This document shows, piece by piece, positions 7,668 through 16,312 of a DNA stretch of 64,000 nt. Both the position numbers and the translations under genes were made by a program. The DNA lies in assembly GCF_965278975.1 (NCBI RefSeq), contig NZ_OZ257126.1:2418001-2482000 (forward strand). The letters run 5' to 3'. The notes under the pieces were generated by a model. That model saw only the letters and a list, made by a program, of their open reading frames with translations, was not told the DNA's origin and ran no database searches. Every line of letters starts with the position of its first letter. Position 1 is the stretch's first letter. Source of the stretch: Ferrovibrio sp965278975 (GTDB taxonomy: Bacteria > Pseudomonadota > Alphaproteobacteria > Ferrovibrionales > Ferrovibrionaceae).

Positions 7668-8890
7668 CGGTGCTCACCATTCAGATGATCCAGGGCAATG
7701 GCCGGTAGGGCCGTGAGGCCCAGCGGGATGCCATCGCCGAGTTGATGATTGACGCCGCCCCAGCCGGCGTTGGTTTCTATCAGCAGCGGCCCCGCTTCAG
7801 TGATGGCGACATCCCAGCCCAGGAAGATGAAGCGGGAAAATTCCGGCACCTCACCATGGGCGCGGACTACCAGGTCGAGCGCCTGCGGCCAGCACGGCAC
7901 CATCGCCCCGGCCAGGGGTTCTCCGGTATCGGGATGATGCGAGACAGGCTGCAGGCCGTGCAGCCCCGGGGAGCGGATCTCACCTGCCGGTCCCACAGGG
8001 GCGAAAATGAAGCGCGCCGGCTGGCCGCTGCAAGGCAGCTGTGCCAGGGCAGCGATCACCGTGACGCAGCCCTGGCGGTCGATGCCGGTAATGATGCGGA
8101 AATCGATCAGCGCGCCGGCCGACAGGGATGCCAGGGCGGGGTGATTATCTAGGCAGGGTTGGATGATGCAGTCACGCTGCCGCCATGCCGCAACCAGTTC
8201 TGCCGGGCGGCACAGCCGGCCATCCCAGGCATGGCGATAGACTTCGCCTTCCCGTTGCCAGCGGGTGGCACCCGATCCCCGGTCTCCCGCCAGGTCCTTG
8301 ACCCAGAGATCCGGCCCATCAGGCAGGAACGGCACTGACGGCATGGCTTGGACGCCATCGCGGAACACGGCCAGGGTGGGGATGCAAGGTAAGCCATGGG
8401 CGCGGCAGAGCTCGGCGAACCGTGCCTTGTCCTGCACATCGTCGCCGGCGGCTCCGTTCAGCCGGTTCAGATGGGCGCAAAGGTTCAGGATTTCCGATCC
8501 ATAGAAGGAGGCGTCAATGCGCTCGCGTCGTGCCGGGTCATGCAGGCGATACGCGACGTAATTCCTGGGGGGCACATTGTCGATCCAGGCCAGCGCCAGC
8601 ATGTGGCTGCCCCGCCGGACCCAGCCCCATGGATGCGTCGGCCGGTCCGCATCCGGCATGCGCAGCAGACGGCGATACACTTCCAGCAGCGCGCCAACCG
8701 GCCAGGCCAGCGCCATGGCCATTTGCAGCAGCCATCTGCGCCAGGGAGGATGCCCGGCAAACAGCAATCGCCGCGCCAGATGGCGCAGCCGGCGCACGGG
8801 CTGGTTGCCCGGCAATGGCATGAAAGGGAAGCCATCCGTGGCTAGCCGCCGCCAGGTATCAGCAGCACCGGGCCATCGCGGGCTGGTCAA
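7658..8890 (-). CDS. Sugar-transfer-associated-type ATP-grasp protein
   Basis: A 410-aa protein with a basic N-terminus, a hydrophobic segment near residues 50-70, and a C-terminal ATP-grasp domain. Late motifs FLGWDVAIT and IETNAGWGG fit the metal/ATP-binding end of the family annotated as sugar-transfer-associated ATP-grasp. ATP-grasp enzymes join a carboxylate to an amine, thiol or hydroxyl through an acyl phosphate. It is coupled at both ends (4-base overlap with the oxygenase upstream, 10 with the cyclase downstream), so it is probably a tailoring step of the lasso pathway, for example ligation to the peptide C-terminus. The substrate is unknown. Confidence 0.75.
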   Translation of the reverse strand: MTSPRWPGAADTWRRLATDGFPFMPLPGNQPVRRLRHLARRLLFAGHPPWRRWLLQMAMALAWPVGALLEVYRRLLRMPDADRPTHPWGWVRRGSHMLALAWIDNVPPRNYVAYRLHDPARRERIDASFYGSEILNLCAHLNRLNGAAGDDVQDKARFAELCRAHGLPCIPTLAVFRDGVQAMPSVPFLPDGPDLWVKDLAGDRGSGATRWQREGEVYRHAWDGRLCRPAELVAAWRQRDCIIQPCLDNHPALASLSAGALIDFRIITGIDRQGCVTVIAALAQLPCSGQPARFIFAPVGPAGEIRSPGLHGLQPVSHHPDTGEPLAGAMVPCWPQALDLVVRAHGEVPEFSRFIFLGWDVAITEAGPLLIETNAGWGGVNHQLGDGIPLGLTALPAIALDHLNGEHRCG

Positions 8891-9738
8891 TCCAGTGATC
8901 CTGCGAAGTCGGCATCCACATAATGAACCAGCAGTGTCCAGCAGGTTTCACCCGGTGGCAGCGTTTTGCGGCCATGAGGCAGATCCCGGCCGCGAAACAG
9001 CATGCCGCCGCCCAGGCTCTGGAAACAATCGATCGGTGCCGCGCCGGATCGCGGATGGATCTGCAAGCCCCAGGGTGAGATGCCGTCTGCCGGCAGAGGG
9101 GAATGATCGATCAGCAGGCTCAGGGTGTATTCGCATTGCTGCCGGTCGGTATGAACCGGCAAGGTGGCACCCTCACGATAGAGCGAGGCGTAGCTGTAGC
9201 TGGGCTTGACGGGCGCGCCGACCAGCGCCTCGACCGCCGGCAGCAGGCTCCGTTGCACCACCCGGCCAGCCGGGTCGTTATGCAACTGCCGCCGGTCGAT
9301 ATTCCCCCCCGATAACTGGGCGGCACCGCTGTCGACCTGTGTCCTGTAATGGGCGGCTAGGATGGCGACCATGGCTGGTGTCAGGCAGTCGGCCAGTGCG
9401 ACAAAGCCATCGGTGGCGAAGCCCTCCGGGGAGGCCGCGAAACGCAGCGGTGCGAAATCGGGTGCCTTTTCCTGCGGCAGCACGATCAGGCCGCTGCCCC
9501 AGAGCGGCAGGGTCATATCGGGTGAGAGCCGATCCAGCACATCCTCCCGGCCAGTGCCGAGTGCCAGCGCCGTGGCGAAGGCGGGTTCACCATCTCGGTC
9601 CAGCACCGTCTCGGTGAAACCGTTGAGCACCGAATAGACGCTGACGACGATCCGCAGCGGGCCGTCTGCATCCGTTGCAAGCACCCGGATGTCAGCAGCG
9701 GGATTGCGGATGAAGGCGGCAGGGGTGGCATTCTTCAT
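8887..9738 (-). CDS. Fe(II)/2-oxoglutarate oxygenase, candidate 1
   Basis: A 283-aa protein whose C-terminal half looks like a 2OG-Fe(II) oxygenase: His196-x-Asp198 in LPVHTDRQQCEYT and distal His255 in DLPHGRKTL, followed by a WTLLVHYV strand. The N-terminal 110 residues (starting MKNATPAAFIRNP) are not recognised and may be a substrate-binding domain. It starts 4 bases after the second oxygenase and overlaps the ATP-grasp gene by 4. The expected role is hydroxylation of the lasso peptide or its precursor; epimerisation or desaturation is also possible for the family. Confidence 0.7.
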   Translation of the reverse strand: MKNATPAAFIRNPAADIRVLATDADGPLRIVVSVYSVLNGFTETVLDRDGEPAFATALALGTGREDVLDRLSPDMTLPLWGSGLIVLPQEKAPDFAPLRFAASPEGFATDGFVALADCLTPAMVAILAAHYRTQVDSGAAQLSGGNIDRRQLHNDPAGRVVQRSLLPAVEALVGAPVKPSYSYASLYREGATLPVHTDRQQCEYTLSLLIDHSPLPADGISPWGLQIHPRSGAAPIDCFQSLGGGMLFRGRDLPHGRKTLPPGETCWTLLVHYVDADFAGSLD

Positions 9739-9742
9739 CAGA

Positions 9743-10381
9743 TCAGGGTTCCAGCCGGCTGCTGCGGTACCAGCAATTTATAGCGAAGCGGCTATCCGCA
9801 AAGGCGGCAGAAGGGCAGGAGACCTTTCTCACTTCGTGCGGCACCCAGGATGGGAACAGCACGAACATATCCTGGTCGGGCGTAATGTCGGTGAAGCAGC
9901 GTGTACCATCCGCCGCCGGGGCGATGGCATGCAGCCGCAATTCGCCGCCGCTGAATCCTTTGGGCGTGCGGTGGAAATAATAGACGCCGGTGAGAGCCCG
10001 ATCAGACTGGGCGTCGGGCCGAGCGGTGAAAGTATCGATATGCTCGTTATAGAAGGCACCCTCGTTATGGGCGACCAGTTCCAGTTCCAGATGAGGCTGC
10101 TGGAGAGGCGACAGGCGCAGCACGCGAACCGCCTCGTCCAGAATAGTGGCGAAGCGGGCCTCCAGTTCCTGGCGCAGGTCGCCGAAATCACGCAGCAGCA
10201 ATGAGGAACGGATGGCCGGATTGACCACACCTTCCTGGCCATTGCCTACCCTGGTCGGCACGAACGCCACTTCCTGGCTGAGCGCCCAGTCCAGCAGCCG
10301 CTCTATCATGGCAGATCCCATGAACCCCTTGATGCAATGGTGGGGGGCTGGTTCCTCGAAGACACGCAATGCGACAGTCAT
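9743..10381 (-). CDS. Fe(II)/2-oxoglutarate oxygenase, candidate 2 (P4H-like)
   Basis: A 212-aa prolyl-4-hydroxylase-like dioxygenase with the full set of ligands: His114-x-Asp116 (NEHIDTF), His182 (WVPHEV) and Arg198 (SRFAINCWYR) for 2-oxoglutarate. It is the first gene of the - operon leading into the lasso cyclase. The core has two or three Pro (positions 3, 7, 12) and several Ser/Thr/Asn that could be hydroxylated. The ATG at 10381 has only a weak ribosome site; ATG 10321 is possible but would remove family-like N-terminal sequence. Confidence 0.82.
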   Translation of the reverse strand: MTVALRVFEEPAPHHCIKGFMGSAMIERLLDWALSQEVAFVPTRVGNGQEGVVNPAIRSSLLLRDFGDLRQELEARFATILDEAVRVLRLSPLQQPHLELELVAHNEGAFYNEHIDTFTARPDAQSDRALTGVYYFHRTPKGFSGGELRLHAIAPAADGTRCFTDITPDQDMFVLFPSWVPHEVRKVSCPSAAFADSRFAINCWYRSSRLEP

Positions 10382-10694
10382 CTATTAAGTCCCAGACGCT
10401 TATCTGAGCGGAATTGGCTCCCATCATATCTGCCGGCAGCAGGGTCCCGCCAGGGGACCGGGATCGAGCAGGCGGAACTAAAGTCCCCTCCCGGGCCGTT
10501 TCTGCGGGATCCGCGGGGCCTGAGACGTCTCTTCACCTGCCGCTCTCCGGTCCCTCGATGGTGGTGTATAACGATGCAGCGCCGACAGGTAATGTTTGAG
10601 ATTGCAGATAAAATATAAAATGTCGAAATTATATTGACAGTCGACATTTGCTCTCTCTAATGTGACTACATCAATTTCTGAGAGGGAGCCAGAT
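10382..10694. other. Divergent intergenic region between lasso - operon and ABC operon
   Basis: About 313 bases with two promoters implied, one for each direction. The right half carries a clear sigma-70-type promoter and an inverted-repeat operator for the + operon (listed separately). No convincing promoter is seen for the lasso - operon, and no small gene is supported. Confidence 0.5.
10618..10663 (+). promoter_or_regulatory. Promoter with 9-bp inverted-repeat operator
   Basis: AAATGTCGA (10618-10626) and TCGACATTT (10641-10649) form a perfect 9-bp inverted repeat with a 14-base spacer. TTGACA (10634-10639) and TAATGT (10658-10663), spaced 18, form a good promoter, and the right arm lies between them, so a bound protein would block RNA polymerase. 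A similar sequence (AAATGTCGAAA...GACAG) occurs at 19204 near the GntR gene, so that regulator is the likely ligand (inference). Confidence 0.65.
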
Positions 10695-11750
10695 ATGCCG
10701 ATTGTTCGCCCGAATCGCCGCCGTTTCATCCAGACCGCCAGCGCGCTTGGCGCGGCAGCCAGCTTTGGCGCCCCCTTTATCGCCAGCTCCGCCCGGGCCG
10801 CCAACCAGCTCGTCTTTGCCGGTTTCGGTGGTGCCTACCAGGAGGGCCAGGCCAAGGCCCTGTTCGAGCCCTTCGAGAAGCAGACCGGCATCAAGATCGT
10901 GCAGACCACCGGCGTCGACCTGGCCAAGCTGCGCGCCCAGGTGCAGTCCGGCAATCTGGAGTGGGATTTCCTCGCGCTGCCCGACCGGGTGCGCTACACG
11001 GCGGTGCGCGATGAACTGGTGATGCCGCTGGATTACAGCGTGATCGATACCAGCAAGATCGTGAAGGCGCTGGTCACGCCGCATGCCGTGGGCTGCGTCA
11101 CCATCCCGATGCTGATGGCCTATTCCACCAAGCATTACACGCCGGAAAAGGCCCCCAAGACCTGGTTCGACTACTGGAACATCGATGGCTTCCCGGGCCA
11201 GCGCGGCATGTATAACGGCGCTGTCTACACGCTGGAATTCGCGCTGATCGCCGATGGCGTGCCGAAGGACAAGCTCTATCCGCTTGATCTCGACCGCGCC
11301 TTCCGCAGCCTGGACAAGATCAAGTCGAAGCTGATCTGGTGGAGCCAGATGGCGCAGCCGGGTCCGATGCTGGCGGCGGGCGAGATCCATGTCACGCCGT
11401 CCGTGCGTGCCATTACGGCCATGCTGGCCGGCGAGCCGCTGGCGGTGAGCTATGAAGGCGCGGCGCTGACCTATGAAGCCTGGGTGGTACCGAAGGGTAC
11501 CAAGAATGCCGCCAACGCGATGAAGTTCATCAATTTCGCACTGCAGGCGCGCAACCAGGCCGAACTCACCAAGTATATCGCCTATGGTCCGACCAATAGC
11601 GATGCGGCCGAATTCGTTGATCCCAAGGCCCGCCCGCATCTCTCGTCCAACCCGGAAAATGCCGCCAAGGGCTTCCTGCTCAGCGGTGATTACTGGGGTC
11701 CGAATCTGGACAAGGTGACCGAGCGCTGGAACGAGTGGCGTCTGCGCTGA
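10695..11750 (+). CDS. PotD/spermidine-putrescine-type ABC substrate-binding protein
   Basis: A 351-aa periplasmic binding protein of the extracellular solute-binding family 1/8 type. The N-terminus RRRFIQTASALGAAASFG is a Tat-type signal peptide (twin Arg, then a small-residue core) with cleavage near SARAA. The mature start NQLVFAGFGGAYQEGQ is typical of this class. ATG 10695 follows GAGAGGGAGCC. It heads an operon with RidA, an ATPase, two permeases and four enzymes. The ligand may be a polyamine-like or small organic-acid compound, but cannot be told from sequence. Confidence 0.88.
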   Translation: MPIVRPNRRRFIQTASALGAAASFGAPFIASSARAANQLVFAGFGGAYQEGQAKALFEPFEKQTGIKIVQTTGVDLAKLRAQVQSGNLEWDFLALPDRVRYTAVRDELVMPLDYSVIDTSKIVKALVTPHAVGCVTIPMLMAYSTKHYTPEKAPKTWFDYWNIDGFPGQRGMYNGAVYTLEFALIADGVPKDKLYPLDLDRAFRSLDKIKSKLIWWSQMAQPGPMLAAGEIHVTPSVRAITAMLAGEPLAVSYEGAALTYEAWVVPKGTKNAANAMKFINFALQARNQAELTKYIAYGPTNSDAAEFVDPKARPHLSSNPENAAKGFLLSGDYWGPNLDKVTERWNEWRLR

Positions 11751-11779
11751 TTGATATTCAGTACGAAAAGAGTCGACAG

Positions 11780-12238
11780 ATGAGCATCCTGGAAAAGCTG
11801 GCGGCCCTGGGCCTGGAATTGCCCAATGTGCCGCAGCCGGTGGGTACATACCGCCCGGCCAAGCGCAGTGGCAACCTGATCTTTACCTCCGGCCAGACCG
11901 CACGCATCAACGGTGTGCGGCGCTATGTCGGCAAGGTGGGCCAGGAGGTGAATGACGAGGAAGCCTATCTCTCCGCCCGCGATGCCGCATTGAATTGTAT
12001 CGCCTGCGGTGCCTGGGCGGCGGGTGGCCTCGACAAGCTGCGCGATGTCATCCGGGTGAGCGGCTTTGTCAATTGTGTTGATGGTTACGAGAAGCAGCCG
12101 CAGGTGATCAATGGCGCTTCCGACCTGATCGAGAAGCTGTTCGGCCCGACTGCCGCCCATGCTCGCTCAGCGATCGGCGTCAATGCGTTGCCGTCAAATG
12201 TTTCTGTCGAGCTCGAGATTATTTTCGAAGCCGACTGA
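11780..12238 (+). CDS. RidA family protein
   Basis: A 152-aa YjgF/RidA-family protein. Members hydrolyse reactive enamine/imine intermediates released by PLP enzymes. The conserved phrases SGNLIFTSGQTA, AALNCIACGAWAAGGLDKLRDVIRVSGFVN and ARSAIGVNALP are present. Its place before a threonine-synthase-like PLP enzyme fits removal of 2-iminoacids formed in the same pathway. ATG 11780 is chosen by family N-terminus (MSILEKLAALGLELP); an earlier frame start at 11735 is unlikely. Confidence 0.9.
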   Translation: MSILEKLAALGLELPNVPQPVGTYRPAKRSGNLIFTSGQTARINGVRRYVGKVGQEVNDEEAYLSARDAALNCIACGAWAAGGLDKLRDVIRVSGFVNCVDGYEKQPQVINGASDLIEKLFGPTAAHARSAIGVNALPSNVSVELEIIFEAD

Positions 12239-12291
12239 GGCGGGCTGGTCTAGATTCCAGCCGAGATAGTCAAGTAGGGGATTTGCGCGCC

Positions 12292-13377
12292 ATGCAGGGG
12301 CAGGCAGCCACGCTCGATGTCGAGCATTTGATGAAGGTGTTCGACAAGCAGGTTGTCGTCCGCGATGTGTCGTTCTCGCTGAAAGGTGGCGAGCTGCTGA
12401 CGCTGCTCGGCCCCAGCGGCTCGGGCAAGACCACCACGATGCGCATGATCGCGGGCTTCGAGGAACCGACAGCCGGCGATGTGCGTGTTGCCGGTGAAAG
12501 CATCGTCGACCGCCCGGTGCATAAGCGCGATATCGGCGTGGTGTTCCAGCAATACGCGCTGTTTCCCCATCTCAGCGTGTTCCGCAACCTGGCCTATCCG
12601 CTGGAAATGCGTGGTTTGCGCAAGGCGGAAATCGCCCGTCGGGTTGAGCGGGCGCTGGCCATGGTGCGGCTCGGCGGCTTCGAAGGCCGCCTGCCGCGTG
12701 AGCTTTCCGGCGGCCAGCAGCAGCGTGTGGCCCTGGCCCGCGCCATCGTGTTCGAGCCGCGGCTGCTGCTGATGGATGAGCCGATGGGTGCATTGGATAA
12801 GCGCTTGCGTGAATTGATGCAGGTGGAAATCCGCCAGTTGCAGCGTGAACTCGGCATCACCACGGTATCGGTCACTCATGACCAGGTCGAAGCACTGGTG
12901 ATGTCTGATCTCATAGCCGTGCTGGATGGTGGCGTGCTGCAGCAGCTCGGCCCGCCGCTGGAAGTCTACCAGAAACCGGTGAACCGCTTTGTCGCCGATT
13001 TCCTCGGCGAGTCGAACCTGATCGATGTGGTGCATGCGGAGGCCCGGACGGAATCTCAGGGCGATGTACTGTATTGCCGCTCCGGCAAGGGTCTTGTGAC
13101 ACTTGCCAGTCCCTCGGCCGCAGCCAATGTCCCCTGGCTGGTGGTGCGGCCGGAGAATATCCAGATCGGTGCTGGTGCCGAAGCCTTGCCGAACCAGTAT
13201 CGTGCCAGTGTGCGCGAAGTTCTCTATGTCGGCGATCTGCTGAAATACCGCGTCGAGACTGAGAGCGGCTTGGAATTCAATATCAAGGCCCTGGCCTCTG
13301 CCGGCCGGCCCTGGCAGGTCGGCGATGTCACGCTGATCGGCTGGCGCACCGAGCATTGCCTGCCGATAGCACCATGA
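12292..13377 (+). CDS. PotA-like ABC transporter ATP-binding protein
   Basis: A 361-aa ATPase with Walker A GPSGSGKTT (residues 40-48), Q-loop (FQQYALFPHL), signature LSGGQQQR, Walker B LLLMDEP, and a C-terminal TOBE-like regulatory domain (about 280-360). It belongs to the spermidine/putrescine/iron(III) ATPase class. ATG 12292 is preceded by GTAGGGG 11 bases upstream; a TTG at 12283 is too close to it. Its stop overlaps the permease ATG by 4 bases. Confidence 0.92.
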   Translation: MQGQAATLDVEHLMKVFDKQVVVRDVSFSLKGGELLTLLGPSGSGKTTTMRMIAGFEEPTAGDVRVAGESIVDRPVHKRDIGVVFQQYALFPHLSVFRNLAYPLEMRGLRKAEIARRVERALAMVRLGGFEGRLPRELSGGQQQRVALARAIVFEPRLLLMDEPMGALDKRLRELMQVEIRQLQRELGITTVSVTHDQVEALVMSDLIAVLDGGVLQQLGPPLEVYQKPVNRFVADFLGESNLIDVVHAEARTESQGDVLYCRSGKGLVTLASPSAAANVPWLVVRPENIQIGAGAEALPNQYRASVREVLYVGDLLKYRVETESGLEFNIKALASAGRPWQVGDVTLIGWRTEHCLPIAP

Positions 13378-14234
13378 TCGCGGCTCTTGGCAATCGGCTT
13401 GGCGCGGCGAAGCTGGATCGCCTGATCCTGCTCGGGCCGCCGCTGGCCTTCATTCTACTGCTCTTCCTGGTGCCGCTGGCGCAGGTCATCTGGGGCAGCT
13501 TTTTCACGCCCGGCTTTACGATGGCGCATTATGCCCGCATCTGGAACACGCCGGTCTATCTGCAGGTATTCTGGCGCACGCTTTATGTCGCCTTCTGCAC
13601 CACCGGAATCTGTGTGCTGCTCGGTTATGCGGCGGCGATGTTCCTGGCGCAGTGCGGCCCGCGTATGCGGCAGTATCTCATGCTCTGCGTGGTGATCCCA
13701 TTCTTCCTCAGCATGCTGATCCGCAACTATATCTGGATGGCTTTGTTGCAGCGTTCCGGCCTGATCAACCGATATCTGCTGGAATGGGGCGTGATCGATA
13801 AGCCATTGGCGCTGATGTACAACGAATTCGGCATGCTGGTGACCATGGCCAATATGCTGCTGCCTTATACGATTTTCCCCATTCTCTCTTCGCTGCTGGC
13901 GATTCCGCCTGAGTTGCACAATGCTTCGGCCAGCCTGGGCGCCAACCGGCTGCGCAGTTTCTTCCGCATCACCCTGCCGCTCAGCATGCCGGGTGTGGCC
14001 GCTGGCGGCCTGCTGGTCTTCATCGTTGCGCTTGGTTTCTTCATCACGCCGGCTCTCGTCGGCGGGCCAAAGCAGATGATGATTTCCAACCTGATCGACT
14101 TCAATGTGCGCGAGGTACTGAACTGGCCCTTCGCCTTCGCGCTCGCCAATGTGCTGCTTTGGGGTACGCTGGTGATCTACTATTTCCATGTCCGGCTGGT
14201 GGAGGGGCGCGGTACCCGCGCCGGCATGCCGTGA
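13374..14234 (+). CDS. PotB-like ABC transporter permease
   Basis: A 286-aa inner-membrane permease with about six hydrophobic segments. The EAA-like cytoplasmic loop NASASLGANRLRSFFRITLP that contacts the ATPase is present. The ATG at 13374 overlaps the ATPase TGA (ATGA). It pairs with the next permease to form the channel of the operon's importer. Confidence 0.92.
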   Translation: MIAALGNRLGAAKLDRLILLGPPLAFILLLFLVPLAQVIWGSFFTPGFTMAHYARIWNTPVYLQVFWRTLYVAFCTTGICVLLGYAAAMFLAQCGPRMRQYLMLCVVIPFFLSMLIRNYIWMALLQRSGLINRYLLEWGVIDKPLALMYNEFGMLVTMANMLLPYTIFPILSSLLAIPPELHNASASLGANRLRSFFRITLPLSMPGVAAGGLLVFIVALGFFITPALVGGPKQMMISNLIDFNVREVLNWPFAFALANVLLWGTLVIYYFHVRLVEGRGTRAGMP

Positions 14235-14248
14235 GTGGAAGCTACGCC

Positions 14249-15067
14249 ATGAAGCGGCGCCATGCCCTGGAAACCCTGCGTCGAGTCGCCATTGCCGTGC
14301 CAGGCGTGCTGGTGCTGTTCTTCCTGGCGGCGCCGGTGCTGGCCGTGATCCCGATGTCGTTCGGTTCGGCCGGGCCGCTGATGCTGATCCCGGACAAGCC
14401 GACCTGGAGCCAATATACCCGCTTCTTCTCCAGCGCCGAGTGGATGACCGCGCTGTGGATATCGGTGCAGGTGGCGCTCGGCACCACCGTGCTCGCCACC
14501 GTGATTGGCACTGCCGCCGCGCTTGGTCTTTCCCGGCTCGCGCCGCGCTGGCGCATGCTGATCGAGGCCATGCTGATCCTGCCGCGCATCGTTCCCACCA
14601 TCGTCTTCGCCGTGGCCGCCTACAGCGTGTTCCTGAAATTCGGCCTGGTCGGCAGCGTGTTCGGCCTGGTTCTGGCCCATAGCGTGCTGGCTATGCCGTT
14701 CGTGGTGGTATTCGTCGGCAGCGCGCTGCGTGGCCTTGATCGCAGCCTGGTGGAAGCTTCGCGTAGCCTGGGTGCCGGTCCTGTCACTACTTTCTTCCGC
14801 ATCATCCTGCCGCAGATCCGCCTGTCGCTGATCGGCAGTGCCCTGTTCGCCTTCAACATCTCGTTCGACGAAGTGGTGGTGACGCTGTTCATCAGCGGTG
14901 TGCGCAGCAAAACCCTGCCGGTGAAGGTGTGGGATGCGATCCAGTATGAGATCACGCCGATCCTGCCGGCGATTTCCACCCTTGTTATCCTGACCACGTT
15001 GGCGCTGCTGCTGCCTCTGCTGTTGCTGCGCCAGCGCCTTGATTCTCGCCAACCGAAGGTGACTTGA
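14249..15067 (+). CDS. PotC-like ABC transporter permease
   Basis: A 272-aa second permease of the same importer, with about six membrane segments and the EAA-loop EASRSLGAGPVTTFFRIILP. ATG 14249 follows GTGGAAG; an in-frame GTG at 14231 overlapping the previous stop (GTGA) is an alternative start adding six residues. The stop at 15067 abuts the next gene. Confidence 0.92.
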   Translation: MKRRHALETLRRVAIAVPGVLVLFFLAAPVLAVIPMSFGSAGPLMLIPDKPTWSQYTRFFSSAEWMTALWISVQVALGTTVLATVIGTAAALGLSRLAPRWRMLIEAMLILPRIVPTIVFAVAAYSVFLKFGLVGSVFGLVLAHSVLAMPFVVVFVGSALRGLDRSLVEASRSLGAGPVTTFFRIILPQIRLSLIGSALFAFNISFDEVVVTLFISGVRSKTLPVKVWDAIQYEITPILPAISTLVILTTLALLLPLLLLRQRLDSRQPKVT

Positions 15068-16303
15068 ATGTACTTCACCGGCTTTACCTGTTTTGGCTGC
15101 GGTGCCGAATATCAGCCGAACCAGGACCTGCTGCTCTGCCCGGCCTGTCACAACCTGCTGGACGCGCAATACGATTATGCCGCCATCGCCCGCGATCTCA
15201 GCCCCGATAAAGTGGCTGCGCGTCCCCCAGGCGTATGGCGCTGGCGCGAATTCATGCCGGTGTTGGATGACAATGCCATCGTCACGCTGGGCGAGGGCGA
15301 CGGGCCGATGTTGCGCTGCGACCGCATCGCCAAGGCGGTCGGTGTGCGCGAACTATGGGTGAAATCCGATGCCAGCAATCCCACCGGATCGCTCAAGGAC
15401 CGCTCGATCACCGTATCGGCCACCAAGGCGGTGGAGTTCGGCTACAAGGTGCTGTCCTGCGATTCCACCGGCAACAAGGCTTCCTCGGTCGCGGCCTATG
15501 CGGCGCGTGCCGGCCTTGAAAGCGTGGTATTCTGCCCGGATGACACGCCAATTCCGAAGGTAACTCAGGCACTTTATTTCGGCGCCAAGCTGATCCGCGT
15601 ACGCGGGCATTACTCGCAGATCAACGCCATGTACCGCAAGCTGATCCATAGCGGTGCGGTGAAATGGTATGATTGCGGCACTGACAATCCCTTCCGCTAC
15701 GAAGGCAAGAAATCCTACGCCTACGAGATCGCGCAACATTTCAATTGGCAGGCGCCGGATCGCGTGGTGCATCCAGCCAATGGCGGCATGTCCATCGTCA
15801 AGGCCTGGAAGGGCTTCAATGAATTGCAGCGCATCGGCTGGCTGAAGGGCTTGCCCAAGATGGTGGGCGTGCAGGCGGCGAATTGCGATCCTATCGTGCG
15901 GGCCATGCGCTCGGGCGCCAATGCCGTGGCGCCGATTGAAAAAGGCCCGACCATTGCCAGTGCGCTGGCCGGCGCCAATCCGGGCCTGCTCGGCAATCGG
16001 GCCCTGGTGGCGATGCGCGAATCCCAAGGCGCCGCCGTCGGCGTTACCGACGAGGAAACGCTCGAAGCGATGCGGCTGCTGGCCATGGAGGGCATCTTCA
16101 TCGAGCCGAGCGGCGCCGTGGCGATTGCCGGTATCAAGCGCATGATTGCTGCCGGCGAGGCTTCGCCGGATGAACGCGTGGTCTGCATTGTCACCGGCTC
16201 CGGTTTCAAGGATTTCGACCAGATCGCCAAGCAGGTGCGTATCCCGGAAGAGACCGTGGGCAATTACGAAGAACTGCTCGCTGCCGCCCAGGCTTTGGGC
16301 TGA
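15068..16303 (+). CDS. Threonine synthase-like PLP-dependent lyase
   Basis: A 411-aa fold-type II PLP enzyme. A small zinc-ribbon-like N-terminus (Cys8, Cys11, Cys24, Cys27) precedes the catalytic domain. The PLP Lys is in NPTGSLKDRS (Lys110), and ATGs of the glycine-rich phosphate loop region are visible (CDSTGNKASSVAAYAARAG). The family includes threonine synthase and various ammonia-lyases and beta-replacing enzymes. Being inside a transporter-linked operon with RidA, a catabolic lyase or deaminase acting on a hydroxy- or amino-acid is more likely than threonine biosynthesis (inference). Confidence 0.8.
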   Translation: MYFTGFTCFGCGAEYQPNQDLLLCPACHNLLDAQYDYAAIARDLSPDKVAARPPGVWRWREFMPVLDDNAIVTLGEGDGPMLRCDRIAKAVGVRELWVKSDASNPTGSLKDRSITVSATKAVEFGYKVLSCDSTGNKASSVAAYAARAGLESVVFCPDDTPIPKVTQALYFGAKLIRVRGHYSQINAMYRKLIHSGAVKWYDCGTDNPFRYEGKKSYAYEIAQHFNWQAPDRVVHPANGGMSIVKAWKGFNELQRIGWLKGLPKMVGVQAANCDPIVRAMRSGANAVAPIEKGPTIASALAGANPGLLGNRALVAMRESQGAAVGVTDEETLEAMRLLAMEGIFIEPSGAVAIAGIKRMIAAGEASPDERVVCIVTGSGFKDFDQIAKQVRIPEETVGNYEELLAAAQALG

Positions 16304-16312
16304 GAGAACGCC

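Noticed and set aside
10671..11849. Long open frame of 392 codons on the - strand
   Set aside because: Antisense shadow of the substrate-binding protein gene.
12250..13356. Long open frame of 368 codons on the - strand
   Set aside because: Antisense shadow of the PotA-like ATPase gene.
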